From positions 59,573 through 123,572 of the forward strand of contig CAXTAK010000010.1 of NCBI GenBank assembly GCA_964242735.1: a stretch of 64,000 nt of DNA, given 5' to 3'. Origin of the DNA: CADCUY01 sp964242735 (GTDB lineage Bacteria > Actinomycetota > Actinomycetes > Actinomycetales > Quadrisphaeraceae). The translations under genes and the position numbers were made by a program. Below are positions 17,725 to 24,221 of this stretch, one piece after another. Position 1 is the first letter of the stretch, and each line of letters starts with the position of its first letter. A model generated the notes under the pieces. That model was not told the DNA's origin, ran no database searches, and saw only the letters and a program-made list of their open reading frames with translations.

Positions 17725-18262
17725 TCAGATGCCCGCTCCGTCTGGGCGGACACCTCGACCACCGCGGTGAGGCCGGCGACCCACTCGGTCAGGACCCAGC
17801 CACGTGCGGCCGTCGATGAGCTCCCCCGCGGCATCGAGGTGGTCGGCGTGGCAGGCGGTCCCGGTGATGGGGTGCAGGAGCGTCCCGCGCAGGTCCTGCA
17901 GTGGCGGGTCCACCACGAGCTCGTCCGGCCACCACACCGGGCCGCGTCCCAGGGCGTGGACGTGATGACGGCGTCGGCCAGCTCACACCCTCCCCGGTTG
18001 AGGTCGAACACCGCCTGCGCCGACACGTCGGGGGCCGCGGTCCACCCCGGACTCCTGCTGAAGGGGCTCCCCGGCGACGACGGCGCGGAACCAGGAGCGC
18101 TCGCCGTCGAGGGCGAGGTGCCGCACCAGCCCCGGGCACGTCCACCTCGACGGCAGGACCGGCCGCTGCCGGTCCTGATCGGGCAGGCCGTCGAGGATGC
18201 CGAGCACGTGCTCGCGCTGGGCGCGCAGGCGGGCGAGCAGCGTCGCGGCCGTCCGCGGTCAT
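17725..18262 (-). pseudogene. Mycothiol-type DinB family protein, broken by several frameshifts
   Basis: Pieces of one DinB/DUF664-like protein lie in order but in three frames: LLARLRAQREHVLGILDGLP and WTCPGLVRHLALDGERSWFR (about 18207-18050), then PDVSAQAVFDLNRGGCELAD (about 18030-17960), then WWPDELVVDPPLQDLRGTLL and TACHADHLDAAGELIDGRTW (about 17937-17795). The start ATGACCGCGGAC at 18262 is in yet another phase with the first block and overlaps the stop of the upstream DUF4288 gene in an ATGA. DinB proteins of this kind transfer thiols such as mycothiol. At least three shifts make sequencing error alone unlikely. Confidence 0.75.
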
Positions 18263-18739
18263 CGCCGCGCGCGCCCCGTGCCGTCGTCGTCGACGTGGGT
18301 CTGCTGCTCCCGTCCGGTGTCGACGTGGTCGTCGAGGTACTCCCGTGGCGCCAGGACGCTGACGCGGATGAGGCTGAACACCTCCCCGCCGTGCACGGGC
18401 GGGTCGACCAGCAGGTGGCTCTGCGCGATGCCGATGTACTCGCTCGCAGGTGCGGGCGGGGTCGACAGGTCCGACGCGTGGTCGCGGGCGTCAGCTTCGG
18501 CGAGGGCGATCGCGGCGGCCACGTCAGGCGTGTGCCACAGCGTGATCCGCTCCTCGTAGCACTGCTCTCCCCAGATGGGTCCTCCGGAACACGCAGCGCA
18601 CCGACACCCACCCCGACGTCGCCGGGACGTCACCGGTGCCGCGGCGGCGGTGCCGTCCGCGAGGAGCGTCACTGCCGCGGAGCAGCAGGCGCGAGAGGCG
18701 TCGGAAGACCGCCTCGACCAGGCCGGTGATCAGGTCCAC
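18259..18739 (-). pseudogene. DUF4288 family protein with one frameshift
   Basis: The N-terminal half is read from 18739 (MDLITGLVEAVFRRLSRLLL ... VPATSGWVSVRCVFR) and the C-terminal half in another frame (CYEERITLWHTPDVAAAIAL, SEYIGIAQSHLLV, GGEVFSLIRVSVLAPREYLD, DTGREQQ). Both belong to one DUF4288 protein; the shift falls near 18570-18580, just after VRCVFR. An internal GTG at 18672 allows the second frame to look like a 137-residue gene, but it then lacks the conserved start. Function of DUF4288 is unknown. It overlaps the equally broken DinB gene, so the whole two-gene unit appears dead or mis-sequenced. Confidence 0.75.
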
Positions 18740-18815
18740 GCACGACAGCCTGCCGCGAGGTCGCCGGGTCCGCGGCTGTCGTGCGGGCGATGGGCCCGTG
18801 GTGGGGGACCGTGGT

Positions 18816-19214
18816 GCGGAGGAGTCAGCCTGTACGCCGGGTCCTGTTCCCCCGGCCGGTCACCCGGCCGGGGGCGGCGACCATCCATCTCGGAGTGCCG
18901 TTGCCGACACCCTCCAGCGGCCTACCCGGGAGCTCGGGCGGGCAGCCCTCGAGCGCTCCCTGTTCGGCCTAGCTCCGGGTGGGGTTTGCCGAGCCACCCC
19001 CGTCACCGGGGGTGCTGGTGGTCTCTTGCACCACCGTTTCACCCTTACCGCCCACCCCCGTGGGAGTGGGTGGCGGTCTGTTCTCTGTGGCACTGTCCCG
19101 CGGGTCACCCCGGGTGGGCGTTACCCACCACCCCGCCCTGCGGAGCCCGGACGTTCCTCGGCGCCACCCGCCTCGCGGCGTGCGACGACGCGGCCGCCCA
19201 GCTGACTCCTCCGC
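18816..19214 (-). ncRNA. rnpB: RNase P RNA, bacterial class A
   Basis: The catalytic RNA that trims the 5' ends of tRNA precursors. On the minus strand the conserved GAGGAACGTCCGGGCTCC box (P4 5' side, CR-I) is at about 19142-19162, and downstream come the GGTAAGGGTGAAACGGTGGTG and CAAGAGACCACCAG boxes typical of actinobacterial rnpB. The ends pair as helix P1: GCGGAGGAGTCAG at 19214-19202 with CTGACTCCTCCGC at 18828-18816, a perfect 13-bp stem that sets the limits at about 399 nt. Exact mature ends are uncertain by a few bases. Confidence 0.95.
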
Positions 19215-19285
19215 GCTGGCCATCGTAGGCAGCGCCGGCCGGTGCACCGGCCGTCGGCACCAGGTCAGGTGCGGGACGCCGCAGG

Positions 19286-20149
19286 ATGGGACCCGTGCTC
19301 GTCCTCCTGCCCCCCTCGGAGAGGAAGACCCCGGCGAGCGCGCGACGGGCACCGCTCGACCTCACCGCCCTGCACCACCCCGCCCTGACCGAGCAGCGCA
19401 CCGCCGTCCTGGAAGCGGCGGCCGCGCCCAGCGCCTCCCCGCGGGCCGCCGAGGTGCTCGGTGCCACGCCCGACACCGCCGCCGACGTCGAGCGCAACAC
19501 CCGCTGGCGCACCGAGCCCGCCGCCCGCGTCGCCGACCTCTGCACCGGGGTGCTCCACGACGCGCTGGACCTGCCGCTCCGCGGCGCACGCCGCCGCGTG
19601 GCGACCACCCGGGCCCTGGCCCACCAGGTGCTGGGTGTGCACGCGCTGGTCGAGCGCGACGGCGTCCGCAGCGCGGTCTCCCACGACGCCGAGCGCACCC
19701 GGGGACTGGTGGCCCGCCACCTGCTCACCCGCGACCCTCGCCCGCCCTGCGACGTCGAGGGCCTGGCCGCCGCGGTGGGTGAGGCCTTCGACGTCGAGCT
19801 GTCCGCGGCGACCCCGGGCAGGGGGCGGCGCCTCGACGTCGTCCTGCGCCCCCCCTCCCCGGTGGACCCCGGCGGGCCGGCTCCCGCGACGCCCGGCCCC
19901 GTGGTCAGCGGGCGGTGCCGCTACGTCTGCCGCCACGGCAGGCCCGACGCCCGCCACCCCCGCGCCCCGCGGTGCCCGTCCTCGTCCAGGTCACCCTCGA
20001 AGCCCTCCAGCACGTTGTACGTGCGCTCCCACCCGGCGGCGCGCGCGGCGTCCGCGGCCGCGGCCGACCGCACCCCCGAGCGGCACAGGAACAGCACCGG
20101 CGCCTCGTGGGGCACCGCGGCCAGCTCCTGCAGGAAGGCGTCGTTGTGA
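19286..20149 (+). pseudogene. yaaA: YaaA/DUF328 family protein, internally deleted and running on past its natural end
   Basis: The start VLVLLPPSERKTPA and the downstream blocks VLEAAAAPSASPRAAEVLG, CTGVLHDALDL and, later, RSAVSHDAERTRGLVARHLL, GEAFDVELS and RLDVVL belong to the YaaA peroxide-stress family, which lowers intracellular iron and binds DNA. Between ARRRVATTRAL and LGVHALVERDG the roughly 50-60 residue centre, including the usual WG-L-P-D-YR region, is missing. Family similarity ends near 19890; the frame stays open to 20149, about 230 bp into the antisense of the RNase H-rhodanese gene, so the normal stop is gone too. Probably non-functional, or an assembly deletion. Confidence 0.65.
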
Positions 20150-20805
20150 CCACCGGGGTAGGTGCTCCACTGCACGGTCACGACCGACCGGCCCACCTCC
20201 GAGAGGTCAGGCACCCCCACGAAGGTCCACTCGGGGCGGGTGCGGACGTCGACCAGCACCGCGGCGGGGTCCTCCGCCAACGCCTTCCACGCCTGCTGCG
20301 GGGTGAGGTCACCGGTTCGGGTCGCGCCGCCAGGACCCGCACCGCCACCCGCACCGCCAGCGCCCGCGGCCGGAGCGCGTCCTCGCGTCCGGCCCGACGC
20401 CGCGGCGTCCATCGCCTCGTTCGCGAGGCGGTCGGCGGCGGCGTTGTCCTTGCGCGGCACCCACGCGTAGGTGACCCGACCGCTGGGGAAGACCTCCCGC
20501 GCCGCGCGGGCGAGCCGGCGCATGTCCTCGTGCTTGACCTGCCAGCGCCCCGACATCTGCTCCACCACCAGCTTGGAGTCCATGCGCACCGCCACGGCGG
20601 CGTCGGGGTCGACCCGGGCGGCGGCCCGCAGGCCGGCGAGCAGCCCGGAGTACTCGGCCACGTTGTTCGTGGCGACGCCGATGGCCTCCGCGACCTCCTC
20701 CAGCAGCTCGCCGCTGTCGGCGTCGCGCACCAGGGCCCCGTAGCCGGCGGGGCCGGGGTTGCCGCGGGAGCCGCCGTCGGCCTCGACGACGAGGCGGCGG
20801 CTCAC
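19921..20805 (-). CDS. RNase HI fused to a C-terminal rhodanese domain
   Basis: A 294-residue two-domain protein. Residues 1-136 are an RNase HI of the actinobacterial type: RRLVVEADGGSRGNPG with Asp10, NNVAEYSGL with Glu51, RMDSKLVVEQMSGRW with Asp76 and DNAAADRLANE with Asp125, the full catalytic set for cutting RNA in RNA-DNA hybrids. A Gly/Ala-rich linker (about 138-165) leads to a rhodanese domain with VLVDVRTRPEW and the active-site loop FLCRSGVRSA with Cys241. In Mycobacterium (Rv2228c) the same position holds RNase HI fused to a CobC-like phosphatase, so the partner domain differs here. GTG start overlaps the zinc-ribbon gene stop (GTGA). Confidence 0.88.
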   Translation of the reverse strand: MSRRLVVEADGGSRGNPGPAGYGALVRDADSGELLEEVAEAIGVATNNVAEYSGLLAGLRAAARVDPDAAVAVRMDSKLVVEQMSGRWQVKHEDMRRLARAAREVFPSGRVTYAWVPRKDNAAADRLANEAMDAAASGRTRGRAPAAGAGGAGGGAGPGGATRTGDLTPQQAWKALAEDPAAVLVDVRTRPEWTFVGVPDLSEVGRSVVTVQWSTYPGGHNDAFLQELAAVPHEAPVLFLCRSGVRSAAAADAARAAGWERTYNVLEGFEGDLDEDGHRGARGWRASGLPWRQT

Positions 20806-21542
20806 GACGCGCCCCCGGGGTCGACGCGCACGAGGATCCGCTCGCACTCCTCGCAGCGCACGACCGCGTCCGGCGGCTGCGCCCGCGCCCGGCTCAGCTC
20901 GGTCACGCTGAGGGTGGTGCGACACCCCCCGCACTGCGCGCCCTGCAGCGCCGCGGCGCCCAGGCCGCTCGCGGCCCGCAGCCGCTCGTAGAGGGCGATC
21001 AGCCCGGCGTCCAGCCCCTGGACGGCGCCCGCCCGCGCGGCGGCGACCCGACGGCCCTCGGCGGCGGTCTCGGCGAGGGCCGCGTCCCGGCTGGCGGTGA
21101 GCGCGGCCCGTTCGACGGCGAGCGCCTCCAGGTCGGCGGTGACGGCCGCGACCTGCGCCTGGGCGGCTTCGGCGCGCTCCATGACCTCGAGCTGCGCCTC
21201 CTCCAGCTCGCCCTGGCGCCGGGCGAGGGCGGTGAGGTCGCGCTGCAGGGCCGTGGCGTCCTTCGCGCCGGCGCCGGCGTCGAGGCGGGCCTGGTTGCGG
21301 GTCGCCCGCTCGCGGACCTGCCGCACGCCCTCCTCGGCGGTGACCAGCGCCCGGTCGAGGTCCGAGGCGAGGGTGCGCGCCGCGGTGGCGGCGTCGAGCA
21401 GGGTCCGCTCGCGGGCGGCCAGCGCGGCCAGGGCCGCGTGCTCGGGCAGGGTCCGGCGCCGGTGCACCAGCTGGACGGTGCGCACGTCGAGCGCGGCGAC
21501 GTCGAGCAGGGCGACCTGGTCGGCCAGGGGGGCCGTGGTCAT
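20802..21542 (-). CDS. Zinc-ribbon, coiled-coil protein (CT398/DUF164-like)
   Basis: A 246-residue protein: a long alpha-helical coiled coil (about residues 10-185, rich in Ala, Glu, Arg and Leu) ending in a C4 zinc ribbon with CGGC and CEEC pairs, the CT398-like layout. ATG at 21542 is preferred over a start eight codons upstream, since MTTAPLADQVALLDVAALD matches family starts. It lies between the Nif3-like gene and RNase H, the same order as Mycobacterium Rv2230c-Rv2229c-Rv2228c, and overlaps RNase H by four bases. A scaffold or nucleic-acid-linked role is guessed from context only. Confidence 0.85.
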   Translation of the reverse strand: MTTAPLADQVALLDVAALDVRTVQLVHRRRTLPEHAALAALAARERTLLDAATAARTLASDLDRALVTAEEGVRQVRERATRNQARLDAGAGAKDATALQRDLTALARRQGELEEAQLEVMERAEAAQAQVAAVTADLEALAVERAALTASRDAALAETAAEGRRVAAARAGAVQGLDAGLIALYERLRAASGLGAAALQGAQCGGCRTTLSVTELSRARAQPPDAVVRCEECERILVRVDPGGAS

Positions 21543-21561
21543 CGCAGCGGTCTCATCGGGC

Positions 21562-21606
21562 AGCACTGGTCGGGCTCATCGGGCGGTGCTCATCGGGCGG
21601 TGCTCA
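21562..21606. repeat. Short tandem repeat in the nif3-zinc ribbon spacer
   Basis: The 60-bp spacer holds GCTCATCGGGCGGT twice in tandem plus two degenerate copies (GGCTCATCGGG and GTCTCATCGGG upstream, GCTCATCTCAGG at the end). Read on the gene strand each unit gives GATGAGC, so each carries an ATGA or TGA. Slippage duplication of the start/stop junction would explain it. Confidence 0.6.
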
Positions 21607-22482
21607 TCTCAGGAGGGGCTCGGTGCTCGGCAGGTGGAAGGTCCACGGGTCGGTGCGGCGACGGCTGACCGCGGTGGTGACCGCTCGGTCCCGGGCGGCG
21701 AGCGCCGTCCCCAGGCGCTCAGCGGCGCCGTTCAACCACGGCCACTCCCCCGCCCAGTGCGCGACGTCGACGAGGAAGGGGGTGCCCGCCCCGGTGGGCC
21801 CCGCCGCGTCCCGCGCCTCGGAGGCGGGGTGGTGGCGGAGGTCGGAGGTGACCAGGACGTCGGCCCCGGCCGCCGCGGCGGTGGCGACCAGGGACCCACC
21901 CGAGCCCCCGCACACCGCGATGGTGCGCACCACGGCGTCGGCGTCCCCCGCCACGCGCACCCCCTGCGCCGCCGCCGGCAGCGCTTCGGCGACGACGCGG
22001 GCGAAGGCCCGCAGGGTCATCCGCTGCTCGAGCTCACCGACGCGCCCCAGGCCCGTGCCGGGGTCGGCCCCGGCGGCCAGGAGGGGTTCCAGCGGGCGGA
22101 GCCCGGTGAGCCCCAGCACCCTCGCCAGCGCGTCGCTGACCCCGGGACGGGCGCGGTCGGCGTTGGTGTGGGCGGTGAACAGGGCGCACCCGGCGCGCAC
22201 CAGGTCGTGCACGACGCGACCTGTCGTGGTGGTGGCAGCGACGGAGCGGACGGGGCTCAGCAGCAGGGGGTGGTGCACCAGCAGCAGGTCGACCCCGAGC
22301 TGCAGCGCCTCTGCCACGACCTCCGGGCGCGGGTCGACGGCCAGCAGCACCGAGGAGACCGACGCCGCGGGGTCTCCGCACACCAGCCCGACGGCATCCC
22401 AGTCCTCCGCCCACCCGGGGGGGTACAGCGCGTCGAGGACCTCGATGACCTCCGCCAGCGTCGGCGCCGTGGGGGAGGCCAT
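21604..22482 (-). CDS. Nif3-like dinuclear metal centre protein (DUF34)
   Basis: A 292-residue protein of the NIF3/YbgI family, which forms hexamers with a two-metal site. Visible: WDAVGLVCGDP near residue 27, LLLVHHPLLLSP with the metal-binding His pair near residue 70, TAHTNADRARPGVSD near 104, and the C-terminal VDVAHWAGEW segment supplying the remaining ligands. Proposed roles include GTP cyclohydrolase-like or metal-cofactor chemistry; none is settled. First gene of the nif3-zinc ribbon-RNase HI cluster. Confidence 0.9.
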   Translation of the reverse strand: MASPTAPTLAEVIEVLDALYPPGWAEDWDAVGLVCGDPAASVSSVLLAVDPRPEVVAEALQLGVDLLLVHHPLLLSPVRSVAATTTTGRVVHDLVRAGCALFTAHTNADRARPGVSDALARVLGLTGLRPLEPLLAAGADPGTGLGRVGELEQRMTLRAFARVVAEALPAAAQGVRVAGDADAVVRTIAVCGGSGGSLVATAAAAGADVLVTSDLRHHPASEARDAAGPTGAGTPFLVDVAHWAGEWPWLNGAAERLGTALAARDRAVTTAVSRRRTDPWTFHLPSTEPLLR

Positions 22483-22541
22483 GCACCCACGGTAGTCAGC
22501 GCCGGCCGGCGCGGCGTCCCGGCCGTGGGCGCTGCACCGGG

Positions 22542-22614
22542 TGGGCCCGGCCGGGTTCGAACCGACGACAGCCGCGGTGTAAGCGCGGCGCTCTACCAGC
22601 TGAGCTACGGGCCC
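22542..22614 (-). tRNA. tRNA-Val (UAC)
   Basis: A 73-nt cloverleaf on the minus strand. The acceptor GGGCCCG pairs with CGGGCCC plus discriminator A; the D arm is GCTCAGCTGGTAGAGC, the anticodon stem-loop GCGCTTACACCGC has anticodon TAC, and the T arm contains GGTTCGAACC. CCA is not encoded. It lies between the nif3 gene start and DUF3052. Confidence 0.96.
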
Positions 22615-22630
22615 CGAGGGTGAGAAGCGA

Positions 22631-23068
22631 TCAGCGCTTGCTGCGACCGCCGCTGACCAGGCGCGAGGCGACCCAGTCGCGGCTGGGGCTGACGGTGCTC
22701 GTGGAGTGCAGGCCGGCGGTCGGCGCGGCCTCCTCCACGTCGGAGGGCGGTACGTGCCCGGTGCGCCCCGCCTTGGGCGTCAGCAGCCACACCACACCCG
22801 CCTCGTCGAGGGAGACCAGGGAGTCCACGAGGGCGTCGACGAGGTCGCCGTCGCCGTCGCGCCACCACAGCAGGACCGCGTCGACGACCTCCTGGGCGTC
22901 CTCGTCGAGCAGCTCGCCGCCGGTCACCTGCTCGACCTGCTCGCGCAGGCCGTGGTCCACGTCGTCGTCGTACCCCAGCTCCTGGACCACCTGGCCCTCG
23001 CTGAGGCCCAGCCGCCTGGCCGGGGCCTCGTCGGCCTGTGCCGCGGTCACCACCGTGTCGCCTCGCAC
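22631..23068 (-). CDS. DUF3052 family protein
   Basis: A 145-residue actinobacterial protein. The conserved core is ARRLGLSEGQVVQELGYDDD, DEDAQEVVDAVLLWWRDGDG and VSLDEAGVVWLLTPKAGR. The family sits next to aceE in many Actinobacteria, as here (fdhD intervenes), and has no assigned function. GTG at 23068 is chosen since the upstream part of the open frame is Gly/Arg/Ser-rich and unlike the family. The gene is divergent from fdhD. Confidence 0.88.
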   Translation of the reverse strand: MRGDTVVTAAQADEAPARRLGLSEGQVVQELGYDDDVDHGLREQVEQVTGGELLDEDAQEVVDAVLLWWRDGDGDLVDALVDSLVSLDEAGVVWLLTPKAGRTGHVPPSDVEEAAPTAGLHSTSTVSPSRDWVASRLVSGGRSKR

Positions 23069-23192
23069 CTTCCCGCTCCCCGTCGCCCCGCCCCGGGACC
23101 GGTGCCCCGTGCCTGCCAGCACCGTACCGCCTCTCCCACGGCTGCCCCGGAGCGCCGGTCCAGCTGTCTGGACCCGCAGCTACGCTCCGGCG

Positions 23193-24107
23193 GTGGCCAG
23201 CAGCACCGTCGCCTCCCGGCGCACGCGCGTGGACGTCAGCGCCGGCACCGCGGTCGCCCGCGCCGACGTCCTCGCCGGTGAGGAGCCCCTGGAGGTCCGG
23301 GTGGGCGGCGACCCGGTGGTGGTCACGATGCGCACCCCCGGGGACGACACCGACCTGGCCCTGGGGTTCCTGCTCACCGAGGGCCTGCTCACCTCGCTCG
23401 CGGACGTGGAACGGGCGGTCCACTGCGCCGTCACCGGCCCCGTCGGACTGGGTGGCGCGGGCACGGGCGGGGGTGTGCCACCCGAGGCGGCCGGCAACGT
23501 CCTGGACGTCACCCTGCGCCCCGGCGTGCCCGCCCCCGACCTGGAGGGGCGGCGCACCTTCGGGATGACCTCGGCGTGCGGGGTGTGCGGGTCGGCGAGC
23601 ATCGACGCGGTGCGCCACCGCTCCCGCTACGACGTCGCCGACGACGACGTGGTGCTCGACGCCGCGGTGCTGGTCGCCCTGCCCGAGGCCCTGCGCGCCG
23701 CGCAGCGGGTGTTCTCCCGCACCGGGGGCCTGCACGCGGCGGGCCTGTTCACGTCTGCCGGGACCCTCCTGGCGGCGGCGGAGGACGTCGGGCGGCACAA
23801 CGCCGTGGACAAGGTGCTCGGGCGGGCCGCCCGCGAGGTGGGCTGGCCGCTGCGCGGCACGGTGCTGCAGGTCAGCGGGCGCGCTTCCTTCGAGCTCGTG
23901 CAGAAGGCCCACGCCGCCGGGGTGCCGGTGCTCTCGGCGGTCTCCGCGCCGTCCTCGCTGGCGGTCTCCCTGGCCCGGGAGGCGGGGATGACCCTCGCGG
24001 GGTTCGTTCGCGACCCGCTGCTGAACCTCTACAGCGGTGAGCACCGCGTGTCCGTGGCGCCCGTGGCCGCCGCCGGGGGGCGACCCGCCGTGACCAGCGC
24101 GCGCTGA
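23193..24107 (+). CDS. fdhD: Formate dehydrogenase accessory sulfurtransferase FdhD
   Basis: A 304-residue protein that passes sulfur from a cysteine desulfurase to the molybdenum cofactor of formate dehydrogenase. The active-site loop MTSACGVCGSAS (Cys129, Cys132) and the AAEDVGRHNAVDKVLG segment are diagnostic. GTG at 23193 is preceded by a TACGCT element about 15 bp upstream and no clear ribosome binding site, so the message may be leaderless. No formate dehydrogenase gene is in the window. Confidence 0.94.
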   Translation: MASSTVASRRTRVDVSAGTAVARADVLAGEEPLEVRVGGDPVVVTMRTPGDDTDLALGFLLTEGLLTSLADVERAVHCAVTGPVGLGGAGTGGGVPPEAAGNVLDVTLRPGVPAPDLEGRRTFGMTSACGVCGSASIDAVRHRSRYDVADDDVVLDAAVLVALPEALRAAQRVFSRTGGLHAAGLFTSAGTLLAAAEDVGRHNAVDKVLGRAAREVGWPLRGTVLQVSGRASFELVQKAHAAGVPVLSAVSAPSSLAVSLAREAGMTLAGFVRDPLLNLYSGEHRVSVAPVAAAGGRPAVTSAR

Positions 24108-24221
24108 GGGGGCAGGATCAGGGCACCCGGTGCGCTGGCAGCGCCGGTGGCCGGTCGCACCCGACCCGGCCGCCGACGGGTCCGCGGCCACCCGCCGCGG
24201 TGGCCCAGGCGAGGAGAGATC

